From DATKCJ01 sp035513275 (GTDB lineage Bacteria; Verrucomicrobiota; Verrucomicrobiia; Opitutales; Opitutaceae): DNA of 64,000 nt. A program made the position numbers and the translations under genes. Below are positions 43,140 to 51,230 of the stretch, one piece after another. The stretch lies in NCBI GenBank assembly GCA_035513275.1, contig DATKCJ010000225.1, positions 7,084 through 71,083 on the forward strand, in the 5' to 3' direction. Position 1 is the first letter of the stretch; each line of letters begins with the position of its first letter. The notes under the pieces were generated by a model. That model saw nothing but the letters and a program-made list of their open reading frames with translations. It ran no database searches and was not told where the DNA came from.

Positions 43140-44741
43140 ATGGTTTCAAGCAACATGACTTCGACAATCGCAAATCCAACGTCCTCCAACCTCGCCCCCT
43201 CCGCCGCAGGCGCCGCCACCGGTTCGCTTGTGGACTTGATGCAGGCGTTTGCCGGCTGGCCCGGGTCTGGCCCGCGCGCAGCAACGGATAATTTCGACAG
43301 CCTCCTTGCGCCCGGCGCCGAGCGTGCGCCGCGCGCGGTGCTCGCATCGGCCGCTCAAAGCGCTGCGCTCCCGGAGCAGGCGTTGGACAACGCGGCCGCG
43401 ACGAGCAGGGTGGGCATCTGGTCGGCGATGCAGCCGGTTGATGCGGGAGACGAATTGGCTGAGGTCGAAGCCATCGAGCCGGTCCAAACCGGCGAGCCGC
43501 TGCGCTCGGAGCTCGAAACGACGGCCACGATGTTGCTCGCGATCATCCAGGCCCTCCCGGCCGGCGAACCCACGCGGGTCGCCGATGCGACCGCCGCGGA
43601 ATCAACCGAGGGGACCTCTGTCTCGATCGAAATTCCCGGCGAGCCGGAATTCACCGTCACAGTGCCGCGCGCGAGACAAGCCGCGGCGGTGGAGGCGCTC
43701 GGCGCAGCCGTTGCGCGCATCTCGGATCGCGAGTCGGAGGCAAACGCGCACGCCGCGCCACAAAGCCGGGGAGCGAGGGCGCTCGAGACGCTGACCGCGC
43801 TTGGCGCGGGCCAGGTGCCGCCGAAGCAGGTGCAGCCGCCCGCCGAAAACGAAGTTCCTTCGCCTCCGGCTTCACCCGTCGAAGCGGAGATCCAGCTGCC
43901 GGCAGGCGGCACGATTCGCCTCTGGATCAAGCCTGCGGAGGGCGTCGAACCGCGGGAGAAGGCGAGCCTCGCCATACCCGGGGCAGAAATTGCCCTCTCG
44001 CGGCCGGACGAGGCCGCGCCGACAAATGCAACCGCAGGATTCCTCAAAAAAACTTTTCTAAGCGTTGTTGATAAGCAGCTAACTCGGGCCGACCGGCGCG
44101 CTGGCATCACCGCTGCTAAGTCCGGGGACAACATGCCAGACCAAGCATCACCCTCGCTGCCGTCAAAAGTCGGGGCCATGAAGGCGCCAGAGTCGGTCGT
44201 GGGTTTGGTGGCGGGCGCAACTGGGATCGTTGCAGAGAAGGCCACCGAGGCTGCCGATCCGGTGCAATCGGTCGCTCGTCGCGCGGTCGACACCGCGGTC
44301 AACCTGATGGAAATCCAGGCCGGCCAGCGTGGCCGCAACCTCTCGACGGTGAGTGTTCGCATGAAGCTCGCAGGCGAGGATCTCGCGATCCGCGTCGAGC
44401 TGCGCGATGGCGAGGTGCACACGAGCTTCCGCACAGCGTCGTCCGACCTGCGCGCCGCAATCGGCAAGGAGTGGCAGACTGCCGCCGCGGAGTCGCCGCA
44501 GCGCATCCTTCGCTTCCACGAGCCCGAGTTTTCGAATCTCGATCGCAACCTCGCCGACCGCGGCGCCTCCGACCACTCCGGCCGCGAAGGAAATCCTGCG
44601 CGCGAACAAGCCCATGCGCGCCGCGAGGCCGGCATCGAGCGCGGACTTCAACACCGCACCGCAGCCGCTCCCTCGATCGTCACTTCCGCGATCCCCGACG
44701 TCGTCGCCCCAGGTTCGCAGCACCTCTCAACCTTTGCCTGA
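43140..44741 (+). CDS. fliK: hook-length control protein FliK
   Basis: 533 residues with a low-complexity Ala/Pro/Glu-rich N-terminal half and a C-terminal Flg_hook domain at about 380-450 (GRNLSTVSVRMKLAGEDLAI; RVELRDGEVHTSFRTASSDL). FliK measures hook length and switches export specificity through FlhB. Around codons 299-331 (about 44036-44132) codon use shifts to AT-rich codons (AAA AAA ACT TTT CTA AGC; GTT GTT GAT; GCT GCT AAG). This segment contains a sigma-54-like promoter followed by an in-frame ATG at 44133, which could yield a 202-residue C-terminal product or feed flgD onward. Confidence 0.85.
   Translation: MVSSNMTSTIANPTSSNLAPSAAGAATGSLVDLMQAFAGWPGSGPRAATDNFDSLLAPGAERAPRAVLASAAQSAALPEQALDNAAATSRVGIWSAMQPVDAGDELAEVEAIEPVQTGEPLRSELETTATMLLAIIQALPAGEPTRVADATAAESTEGTSVSIEIPGEPEFTVTVPRARQAAAVEALGAAVARISDRESEANAHAAPQSRGARALETLTALGAGQVPPKQVQPPAENEVPSPPASPVEAEIQLPAGGTIRLWIKPAEGVEPREKASLAIPGAEIALSRPDEAAPTNATAGFLKKTFLSVVDKQLTRADRRAGITAAKSGDNMPDQASPSLPSKVGAMKAPESVVGLVAGATGIVAEKATEAADPVQSVARRAVDTAVNLMEIQAGQRGRNLSTVSVRMKLAGEDLAIRVELRDGEVHTSFRTASSDLRAAIGKEWQTAAAESPQRILRFHEPEFSNLDRNLADRGASDHSGREGNPAREQAHARREAGIERGLQHRTAAAPSIVTSAIPDVVAPGSQHLSTFA
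44102..44117 (+). promoter_or_regulatory. sigma-54-like promoter inside fliK
   Basis: TGGCAT-N5-CTGCT with exactly 10 bp between GG and GC. The next 15 bp (TAAGTCCGGGG, then ACAACATG) parallel the flhB leader (TAAAGTCCGGG, then TAATCATG). The predicted transcript starts about 5 nt before an in-frame ATG. Confidence 0.5.
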
Positions 44742-44744
44742 GCC

Positions 44745-45203
44745 ATGACCGTGAATCCCATCTCCTCAATCTACGCGAACAACGGCAGCGATGTCGTCGT
44801 CCCGACACGCAAGACGACACTCGGCTCCGAGGATTTCATGAAACTGCTCGCCGTGCAGTTCCAGCAGCAGGATCCGATGAAGCCTATGGAGGACACGGCT
44901 TTCATCGCGCAGATGGCGCAGTTCTCCGCGCTCGACCAGAGCAACAGCTTCGTGCGCGAGCTCGGCATCCTGCGAGCCGAGCAGCGGCAGGTGCTCGCAC
45001 AAGGCTACCTCGGCCGGCAGCTCACCGTCACCGACGGCAAAGGCGGGATCGTGACCGGCGAAGTCAGCGGCATCGAGCACGCGTCCGACGGACCGCGCGT
45101 CGTGATCGGCGAAAACACTTACTCGCTCTCCTCAGTGCTCCTCGTGGAGCCCGTCGTTTCCAAAACCGAACCCGTCGCGGACGAACCGCCTCCGGCCTCC
45201 TGA
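44745..45203 (+). CDS. flgD: hook assembly scaffold FlgD (short form)
   Basis: 152 residues covering the conserved N-terminal hook-cap region: LGSEDFMKLLAVQFQQQDPM followed by KPMEDTAFIAQMAQFSALDQ. The C-terminal Ig/tudor-like part found in enterobacterial FlgD (about 230 residues) is reduced to one small beta region (GYLGRQLTVTDGKGGIVTGE). FlgD caps the growing hook. It begins 3 bp after the fliK stop. Confidence 0.93.
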   Translation: MTVNPISSIYANNGSDVVVPTRKTTLGSEDFMKLLAVQFQQQDPMKPMEDTAFIAQMAQFSALDQSNSFVRELGILRAEQRQVLAQGYLGRQLTVTDGKGGIVTGEVSGIEHASDGPRVVIGENTYSLSSVLLVEPVVSKTEPVADEPPPAS

Positions 45204-45231
45204 TCAGTCAACCAGCAACCAAAACGAACAC

Positions 45232-46095
45232 ATGGCCCTCATCGGCACACTCACCTCCGGCGTAAGCGCCCTGCGGACCTTCAGCAAAGGTCTTGAAGTC
45301 ATCGGCAACAACATCGCGAACGTTAACACCACGGGCTACAAGAGCTCTCAGGCCACATTCGAGGACAGCTTCAGCAACACGCTCCGCGGCTCCGCGCCTT
45401 CGAACGGCGCCGTCTCCAGCCAGGCAGGTGTGCAGACTGGCACCGGCGTGCAGCTCGCCGCCATCGGCACGAACTTCGCCCAAGGCGCTCTCTCAACCAC
45501 GGGCGTGACAACCGACCTCGGTATTTCCGGCGGCGGCTTCTTCATCGTTCGTGACGCGACCAGCGGCACCCAGTTCGCCACGCGCGACGGGTCATTCCGC
45601 GTCGACGACAGTGGTTTTGTTGTCACCCAGAGCGGCATCCGAGTGCAGGGTCTTACCGGCGGCGCTGTGGGCGATCTTCGCATCGGCCAGAATATCCCCG
45701 TCGGTTCGGAGCTTGCATCCATCAGCATCGACAAGGGTGGCAACATCGTCGAGTTCTACGCCGACGGCACGTCGAGCAGCACGAACCGCGTGCTCCTGCA
45801 GAATTTCAACGACACTTCCGCGCTCATGCGCGAGGGTGCCAACCTCTACACGGCACTCGATGCAGCCGGCCCGATCGGCGGCGGCATCTTCGCGGGTGCA
45901 GCCACGGGCGGCAACGACCCTGGCGCGAACGGCCTTGGCCGCATTCAGTCCGGCACGCTCGAGCAGTCCAACGTGGACCTCACGCAGCAGTTCTCCGAGC
46001 TCATCACGATTCAGCGCAGTTTCCAGGCCGGCTCCCGCCTCATCACCGTCTCCGACAGTGTGCTCGAGGATGTCGTGAACCTGAAGCGCTCGTAA
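45232..46095 (+). CDS. flgE: flagellar hook protein FlgE (short form)
   Basis: 287 residues with the N-terminal signature FSKGLEVIGNNIANVNTTGY and the C-terminal LEQSNVDLTQQFSELITIQR, RSFQAGSRLITVSDSVLEDV of hook and distal-rod proteins. It follows flgD, as flgE normally does. It lacks most of the D2 region of standard hook proteins (about 400 residues or more), keeping only a central GGGFFIVRD..FATRDGSF core. Because flgF and flgG occur separately at 59469 and 60643, this one is the hook subunit. Alternative: a third rod-like protein, with the true hook gene elsewhere. Confidence 0.88.
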   Translation: MALIGTLTSGVSALRTFSKGLEVIGNNIANVNTTGYKSSQATFEDSFSNTLRGSAPSNGAVSSQAGVQTGTGVQLAAIGTNFAQGALSTTGVTTDLGISGGGFFIVRDATSGTQFATRDGSFRVDDSGFVVTQSGIRVQGLTGGAVGDLRIGQNIPVGSELASISIDKGGNIVEFYADGTSSSTNRVLLQNFNDTSALMREGANLYTALDAAGPIGGGIFAGAATGGNDPGANGLGRIQSGTLEQSNVDLTQQFSELITIQRSFQAGSRLITVSDSVLEDVVNLKRS

Positions 46096-46114
46096 CAGTC
46101 GCACCACTCCCATC

Positions 46115-46684
46115 ATGGCCGCCAAGACAGAAGCCAAGGAAGCCGCTCCCGAGTCAGCCGCGCCGGCCGCACAGGCAGATGCACCGAAAGCATCGGGCGG
46201 CTTCCGAGCGTGGTTGCCCGCGATCCTCGCGCTCGTGCTCTCTCCCGCGGCATGCTGGGCCGTGGCGCAGTTCGTCCTCCTGCCCAAGCTCGAGGCACGC
46301 CTCGCCGGCGGGGCGACTCAGCCCGCCTCGCATCCGGCTCCCGCTTCCTCGCACGGAAAGCGCGCGGGCGAGGGCGGGGAATCCGTCGAGAACTACGAGT
46401 TCAAAGACGTCGTCGTGAACCTGGCCGGCACGATGGGCACGCGCTACTTGAAGTGCAGCTTCGTCGTCACCGGCGCCGAGCCCGGCATCAAGACCGCGTT
46501 CGACGCTCAGAAGGCTCAGCTCACCGACCTCACGCTCAACGTGCTTTCGTCGCTTACGCTCGCTGACCTCGAGGAGCCTGGTTCCAAGAACGTGCTGCGC
46601 GAGCGTCTTGTCGCCACCTACAACCAGACGCTCGGACGCCGCGTCGCCGAGCAGGTATACTTCTCGGACTTCGTGGTGCAGTGA
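46115..46684 (+). CDS. fliL: flagellar basal body-associated protein FliL
   Basis: 189 residues: a cytoplasmic Ala-rich N-terminus, one membrane helix (WLPAILALVLSPAACWAVAQ) and a periplasmic FliL domain (YEFKDVVVNLAGTMGTRYLK; LERLVATYNQ-like LRERLVATYNQTLG; EQVYFSDFVVQ). FliL forms rings around the stator and boosts torque. Directly precedes fliM, separated by a composite repeat. Confidence 0.93.
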   Translation: MAAKTEAKEAAPESAAPAAQADAPKASGGFRAWLPAILALVLSPAACWAVAQFVLLPKLEARLAGGATQPASHPAPASSHGKRAGEGGESVENYEFKDVVVNLAGTMGTRYLKCSFVVTGAEPGIKTAFDAQKAQLTDLTLNVLSSLTLADLEEPGSKNVLRERLVATYNQTLGRRVAEQVYFSDFVVQ

Positions 46685-46879
46685 GCGGAGGAGAGACCAA
46701 GGGACCAAGGGACCACGGACCACAAGACCACTCGAATGCGGATTGCGGATTTCGGATTGCGGAATGCTTCGGCAACTCCGGACCACGCGCGAGACAAGCG
46801 CCTCCTTCCTGAACGATTCGCAGTCCGCACTCCGAAATCCGGAACCCGAGATCCCAAACCCTAGACCCTGGACCCAAAA
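46685..46879. repeat. composite intergenic repeat before fliM
   Basis: ACCAAGGGACCAAGGGACCA, then GCGGATTGCGGATTTCGGAT, an inverse arm around 46820 (CAGTCCGCACTCCGAAATCC), and ACCCTAGACCCTGGACCC ending 5 bp before the ATG. Confidence 0.6.
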
Positions 46880-47938
46880 ATGTCCGACGACCCAAACCAG
46901 GAGCCCGATTTTCTCGATCAGTCCGAGATCGACAGGCTGCTCGCGCAAAGCGCCGAGGCGGATCAGCCAAAGCAGCTCCTCATCCGCGCCGACGGCAAGC
47001 GCGCGGAAACCGAGTCGCTCAAGGTCGAGCCTTACGATTTTCGCAACCCCGCGTTCCTCTCGGAAGTCGAGCTGCGCCGGCTGCGTCTTGTGCATGAGGA
47101 TTTCATCCGCTACCTCAGCGCGCGTCTCTCGTTGTTTCTGCGCATGGAGTTCGGCGTGAAGATGGCGAAGCTCACCACGGTCGCCTACTCGAAGTTCACC
47201 GAGTCGCTGCCGAGCCCGACGCACATCTGCCTCTTCAAGGCCGAGCCGCTCACCGGCGTCGGCGTGCTCGATATCAACCCGCGCCTCGCGCTCACGATCG
47301 CCGACCGCCTCCTCGGCGGACGCGGCCACTCCGTGAAGGCCGAGCGCTACCTCACCGAGATCGAGATCGGCCTGCTCGAGGACATCATGCTCATCGTCCT
47401 CGAGGAATGGTGCAGCCAGTGGAAGCAGGAGGAGGATCTCAGCCCGCTCCTCATCGGCCATGAAAACAACGGCCGCTTCCTGCAAACCTCGCCGCGCGAC
47501 GCCATTATCCTCGCGCTCACGATGGAGGTGAACTTCGGCGACTGCGCCGAGCAGATGCAGATCGGCGTGCCTTATTACACGATTGAGCCGCTTGTCCGCA
47601 AAATGCAGGCGCGCCGTCAGAAGGACACCGCCGTGACCACCGACACGCGCAAGCGCGCCGGCTGGCAGCCCGCCTACGACCGCATCTCGCTCCCCGTGCG
47701 CGCGGAGTGGAACGCGCTCGATCTCACGCTGCGCGAACTCTCATGCCTTCGCGTGGGCGATGTGATCGAGCTGCCCGCAGGCCTGCTCACGGACACGCGC
47801 TTGCTTCTCAACGGCACCCTGAAATTCGTCGGCACAGCCGGCCTCGAAGGGGACCGCGTCGCCGTGCAACTCAACCACAAGCTTTCTTCGCAGGAGGCGC
47901 CACTCATTGGAAAATCACATGGAAACAAAAACACTTGA
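46880..47938 (+). CDS. fliM: flagellar motor switch protein FliM
   Basis: 352 residues: N-terminal CheY-P-binding peptide (FLDQSEIDRLLAQ), the CheC-like middle domain (LRRLRLVHEDFIRYLSARLS; DINPRLALTIADRLLGGRGH) and a C-terminal SpoA domain (LRELSCLRVGDVIELPAGLL). FliM receives the chemotactic signal and transmits it to FliG. Its 3' end overlaps fliN. Confidence 0.96.
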   Translation: MSDDPNQEPDFLDQSEIDRLLAQSAEADQPKQLLIRADGKRAETESLKVEPYDFRNPAFLSEVELRRLRLVHEDFIRYLSARLSLFLRMEFGVKMAKLTTVAYSKFTESLPSPTHICLFKAEPLTGVGVLDINPRLALTIADRLLGGRGHSVKAERYLTEIEIGLLEDIMLIVLEEWCSQWKQEEDLSPLLIGHENNGRFLQTSPRDAIILALTMEVNFGDCAEQMQIGVPYYTIEPLVRKMQARRQKDTAVTTDTRKRAGWQPAYDRISLPVRAEWNALDLTLRELSCLRVGDVIELPAGLLTDTRLLLNGTLKFVGTAGLEGDRVAVQLNHKLSSQEAPLIGKSHGNKNT

Positions 47939-48173
47939 TATCGTTCTCGACGTTAAGGTGAAGGTAACCGTGCAGCTCGGCTCGTGCATCCTGCCGATGC
48001 GCGAGGTGCTCGAGCTCTCTCCCGGCTCCGTCGTGCAACTCAACCAGCACGCGAGCGATCCGGTCGGACTCTACGTGAACGACAAGCTCGTTGCCTACGG
48101 CGAAGTCGTCGTCGTCGAGGACAACTTCGGCATCAAAATCACGGAGCTGGTGGGAAGCCAGCCCGCTGCATGA
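47907..48173 (+). CDS. fliN: flagellar motor switch protein FliN
   Basis: 88 residues from TTG at 47907, or 84 from ATG at 47919. A strong Shine-Dalgarno (AGGAGG at 47892-47897) lies 9 bp before the TTG but 21 bp before the ATG, which favours the TTG. The protein is a minimal SpoA domain (LDIVLDVKVKVTVQLGSCIL; GSVVQLNQHASDPVGLYVND; VVVEDNFGIKITEL). FliN completes the C ring and docks FliH. It overlaps fliM by 32 bp. Confidence 0.95.
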   Translation: MENHMETKTLDIVLDVKVKVTVQLGSCILPMREVLELSPGSVVQLNQHASDPVGLYVNDKLVAYGEVVVVEDNFGIKITELVGSQPAA

Positions 48174-48286
48174 GGCTCGTTGAACATGAGCTCCGGAATG
48201 TTGGGCCAGCGCCTGCGCTGGGCCAGACCCTCCGCATCGGACTTCGCCGGGCTTCGACCCGACAGGAGGGGAGGCCCTGCGATACT

Positions 48287-48697
48287 GTGCCAGACGTTTT
48301 CACCCGGGGTTTGAAGCTCCTTCTCGCCGTCGCCGCGCTGGTCCTTGCTCCCCCCGTCGTGCAGGCGGCTGACACGGATGTGATCCACCCGCGTGCCGCG
48401 TCGCAGACCGCGGCACCTGCTGGCGAGGGCGCCGCGCGCTCCTCGTGGCCGCTTGTCGCCGCGCTCGGCCTGTGTGCCGCCGCCGGCGGAGTGATGTGGT
48501 TCCGCGGCCGCCAGTCCGGCGCGATGGGCACGCGTGCCGCGAAGAAACTTTCGATCGCCGAGAGCCGGCCGCTTGGAAACAGGCAGCATCTCGTCGTCGC
48601 CGACTACGCGGGTCGCAAGTTTCTTCTCGGGGTTTGCCCCGGCCGGATCGAAATGATCACCGCGCTCGACAATCCGGAGCAGGACGACGAGTCGTGA
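48287..48697 (+). CDS. fliO: flagellar export gate assembly protein FliO
   Basis: 136 residues from a GTG that places a signal sequence at the N-terminus (GLKLLLAVAALVLAPPVVQA). One membrane helix follows (WPLVAALGLCAAAGGVMWF), then a cytoplasmic region with LSIAESRPLGNRQHLVVADY and FLLGVCPGRIEMITAL, typical of FliO/FliZ. A longer start at ATG 48170, overlapping the fliN stop as ATGA, is possible; that extra segment contains GGCCAGCGCCTGCGCTGGCC, a repeat-like palindrome. FliO assists FliP ring assembly. The stop overlaps the fliP GTG (GTGA). Confidence 0.85.
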   Translation: MPDVFTRGLKLLLAVAALVLAPPVVQAADTDVIHPRAASQTAAPAGEGAARSSWPLVAALGLCAAAGGVMWFRGRQSGAMGTRAAKKLSIAESRPLGNRQHLVVADYAGRKFLLGVCPGRIEMITALDNPEQDDES

Positions 48698-49674
48698 AGA
48701 GGGCGCTCAGGTTTCTATGTAGGAGCGCGCTTGCGCGCGATATGGTGTGGCTGCGGCTTCCAGCAGCAGGCTTCGACCATCTGCGGCAAGATGCCGCAGC
48801 CACGCTTAATCGCCCGCAAGCGGGCTCCTACCTTCGGATTCCCGGCCTCCTCGTGATCGTTTCGCTTTTCGTCGCGATTCCCGCCTCTGCGCAGGAAATG
48901 CCCGCGCCGATTGCGCCGATCGAGATGCCGTCGATCGATGCCGCCTCTTCCGCTTCGACCGCTGCGGGATCGACGGCGGCAGCCGCATCCGCTTCTTCCG
49001 ATCCGCTGAAACTCTCAATCAATCTCGAAGGCAGCGAGCAGAAGGGTCAGCTGAGCGTGGCGGTGCAGATCGTCGTCCTTATGACGCTGCTTTCCGTGGC
49101 GCCGTCACTCGTGCTGCTGATGACGTCGTTCACGCGCATCGTGATCGTGCTCGGCTTCGTGCGCACCGCGCTCGGGGTGCAAAGCGCTCCGTCGAACCAG
49201 ATCATCATCGGCCTGTCGCTTTTCCTCACGTTCTTCATCATGAGCCCGGTGATCGACCGTGTGCACGGCGACTCGCTCAAGCCCTACATGGCCGGAGAGA
49301 TCACATCGGAAGTGGCGATGGAGCGTGCGACCGGCCCGGTGCGCGACTTCATGCTGAAGCAGACGCGCACGCGCGACCTGGAATATTTTCTCGAGCTCGG
49401 CGGCTACGGCCCGACTGCGGTGAAGGATCTGCCGATGCGCGTTGTCGTGCCGGCGTTCGTGATCAGCGAGCTGCAGACGGCCTTCCAAATGGGCTTCCTG
49501 CTCTTCCTGCCGTTCCTCGTGATCGACTTCCTCGTGTCCTCGGTGCTGATGTCGCTCGGCATGATGATGATGCCGCCGAACGTCGTCTCACTGCCCATCA
49601 AGCTGCTTCTCTTCGTGCTCGTCGACGGGTGGCACCTGATCGTGAAGTCGCTCGTCCAAAGTTTCTCTGGATGA
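48694..49674 (+). CDS. fliP: flagellar export gate protein FliP with repeat-expanded leader
   Basis: 326 residues from the GTG overlapping the fliO stop. The mature part is a standard FliP: LLSVAPSLVLLMTSFTRIVI, VLGFVRTALGVQSAPSNQII, VVVPAFVISELQTAFQMGFL, LGMMMMPPNVVSLPIKLLLF. FliP forms the pore of the export gate with FliQ and FliR. The N-terminus is odd: after VKRALRFL come about 40 residues translated from a palindromic repeat (CRSALARDMVWLRLPAAG; DAAATLNRPQAGSYL) before the hydrophobic segment LLVIVSLFVAIPASAQ. The alternative ATG at 48742 lies inside the repeat. The last codons and the stop lie in a perfect palindrome. Confidence 0.93.
   Translation: MKRALRFLCRSALARDMVWLRLPAAGFDHLRQDAAATLNRPQAGSYLRIPGLLVIVSLFVAIPASAQEMPAPIAPIEMPSIDAASSASTAAGSTAAAASASSDPLKLSINLEGSEQKGQLSVAVQIVVLMTLLSVAPSLVLLMTSFTRIVIVLGFVRTALGVQSAPSNQIIIGLSLFLTFFIMSPVIDRVHGDSLKPYMAGEITSEVAMERATGPVRDFMLKQTRTRDLEYFLELGGYGPTAVKDLPMRVVVPAFVISELQTAFQMGFLLFLPFLVIDFLVSSVLMSLGMMMMPPNVVSLPIKLLLFVLVDGWHLIVKSLVQSFSG
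48716..48836. repeat. palindromic repeat inserted in the fliP leader
   Basis: Ends are inversely related: GTAGGAGCGCGCTTGCGCGC and GCCCGCAAGCGGGCTCCTAC. The inner part GTGTGGCTGCGGCTTCCAGC / GCCGCAGCCACGC folds back as well. A relative lies at 26625-26700. It is translated in frame within fliP. Confidence 0.7.
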
Positions 49675-49699
49675 GCGCCTGGCGCTCATCCAGAGAAAC
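49661..49699. repeat. perfect 19-bp inverted repeat over the fliP stop
   Basis: Arms GTTTCTCTGGATGAGCGCC (49661-49679) and GGCGCTCATCCAGAGAAAC (49681-49699) with a single-base spacer; the fliP TGA is inside the left arm. Followed by two more hairpins: GGTTTTGC/GCAAAACC near 49704-49722 and AGGTTTTCGC/GCGAAAACCT at 49801-49823, the last ending 1 bp before the fliQ ATG. Confidence 0.75.
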
Positions 49700-49824
49700 T
49701 TCAGGTTTTGCTCCGCAAAACCCTGGAGATTCCAAGAACCTACCATCCTCAATCAGAAGTCCAAAGTTCCAATGCGCGAAAACCCCGAGTCCGTCACTTT
49801 AGGTTTTCGCATCGCGAAAACCTC

Positions 49825-50094
49825 ATGAACCCCGAAATCGCCATCGACCTTTTCAAGACAACGCTGGTCTTCGCGCTCTACATCGTCGCGCCGTTCCTCA
49901 TCACGGTGCTGGTCGTCGGCCTCCTCTCGAGCCTGATCCAGTCGGTCACTTCGATTCAGGAGCAGACCCTGACGTTTGCGCCCAAGCTTGTCGCGCTGTC
50001 GGGGCTCGGGCTGATCCTGACGCCGTGGCTGCTGCGCTCGCTCACGGAGTTTGCCAGCTCGACGATCGCGAGGATGGCGACCCTGGCGCACTGA
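49825..50094 (+). CDS. fliQ: flagellar export gate protein FliQ
   Basis: 89 residues with two membrane helices (TTLVFALYIVAPFLITVLVV; FAPKLVALSGLGLILTPWLL) and the conserved loop SLIQSVTSIQEQTLTFAPKL. The start is the ATG after a hairpin-rich spacer. The frame is open further upstream, but that portion is translated spacer. Confidence 0.96.
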   Translation: MNPEIAIDLFKTTLVFALYIVAPFLITVLVVGLLSSLIQSVTSIQEQTLTFAPKLVALSGLGLILTPWLLRSLTEFASSTIARMATLAH

Positions 50095-50239
50095 GATGTG
50101 AAGAGACCACGGGACCACTGACCACGGGACCACGAGGCTCCAGAGAACAGGAGACAGGGGACGGGAGATCGATCTGTCACCTGACCACTGTCCACTGACT
50201 CCTGGCCCCTTTCCACTCTCACTTTCACTTTCACTCCTT
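50095..50239. repeat. composite intergenic repeat before fliR
   Basis: GACCACGGGACCACTGACCA units, then AGAACAGGAGACAGGGGACG with a loose inverse, and a CTCACTTTCACTTTCACTC tract ending 5 bp before the fliR GTG. Confidence 0.6.
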
Positions 50240-50989
50240 GTGCCCCTCGATCTTCTCTTCTCCTGGAACTTTCTGTTCCTGCGCGCGCTGGGCGTGGTGT
50301 TGTTGCTGCCCACGCTCGCGAACAAGGCACCGCCCGTGATTGTGCGAATCGCGCTCGCTGCTGCGATCGCCGTGCTTCTTGCGGGCCTTGTGCCTGTCCG
50401 GGCGCCGACGACGCTCTGGGGACTCGTGTTCGCAGCGTCGGGCGAGGTTTTACTCGGACTCGCGCTCGGCTTCGTCGTGAGGATGTCGTTTGCCGCGGTG
50501 GAAATGGCGGGGCGGGTGATTTCCTCGGAAGTCGGCATGTCGGCGACGCCGGGCTTCGGCACGCCGGAGATGAGCACGGAGGCGCTCGCATCGTTTCTCT
50601 ACTCGCTGGCGATCGTGCTGTTCTTCCTTTTCGGCGCGCACCTTGGGGCGCTGAGCGCGTTTGCGCGGAGTTTCGAACTCGCGGCTGCGGGCGCACCGAT
50701 GATCGGGAGCGGAGCAGTGGAGGGGATCCTGCGCGGCACCGCGCACGTGATCGAACTGGGGGTGCGAATCGCGGCGCCTTTCATTGCGTTGAACTTTCTT
50801 GTGACAATTGCCTTCTCGGCACTCGGGCGCGCGGTGTCGCGGATGCAGGTCTTTGTGCTCAGCTTTCCGTCGCGCGTGTTGCTCGGGCTCGGGTTGCTTG
50901 GAACCGCGGGCGCATTGGTCGCGCGCTACCTGCACGCTGAGTTTGCGGACCTGCCGGGTCAGATGCTGCAGATGCTCGTCGTGGGTTGA
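50240..50989 (+). CDS. fliR: flagellar export gate protein FliR
   Basis: 249 residues from a GTG, with about six hydrophobic segments and the conserved FliR segments [20 protein letters not shown] and [20 protein letters not shown]. FliR completes the FliP5-FliQ4-FliR1 gate. The C-terminus ([14 protein letters not shown]) is short. flhB follows after a 241-bp leader. Confidence 0.94.
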   Translation: MPLDLLFSWNFLFLRALGVVLLLPTLANKAPPVIVRIALAAAIAVLLAGLVPVRAPTTLWGLVFAASGEVLLGLALGFVVRMSFAAVEMAGRVISSEVGMSATPGFGTPEMSTEALASFLYSLAIVLFFLFGAHLGALSAFARSFELAAAGAPMIGSGAVEGILRGTAHVIELGVRIAAPFIALNFLVTIAFSALGRAVSRMQVFVLSFPSRVLLGLGLLGTAGALVARYLHAEFADLPGQMLQMLVVG

Positions 50990-51230
50990 GGCTTCAGGTG
51001 GCGCGCCTGTCGCCGGGAGGCGCGATTCGTTTCGCGATTTTGCGCCGGGATCAGACACGCTGCCGAAAACGGGCAATATCCATGCGGACTGGAAAATTTT
51101 GCCGCTAAAAGTTGCGCGGGTTATCCGCGGCGTGTGTCGGGGATTATTATCGAGTGTTAAGCGTTGATGTGCAGCGGCCGAATCTCAACCGGCCGGGGTT
51201 GGCATCGGCGTTGCTAAAGTCCGGGTAATC
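50990..51230. promoter_or_regulatory. flhB leader region
   Basis: It begins with a dispersed GGTGGCGCGCCTGTCGCC palindrome. From about 51120 it turns AT-richer and contains a TTAAGCGTTGATGTGCAGC block resembling the fliK-internal module, ending with the sigma-54 site. No gene is supported. Confidence 0.5.
51200..51215 (+). promoter_or_regulatory. sigma-54 promoter of flhB
   Basis: TGGCAT, 5-bp spacer, TTGCT with 10 bp between GG and GC. The predicted start is about 51226, five bases before the ATG. Confidence 0.65.
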
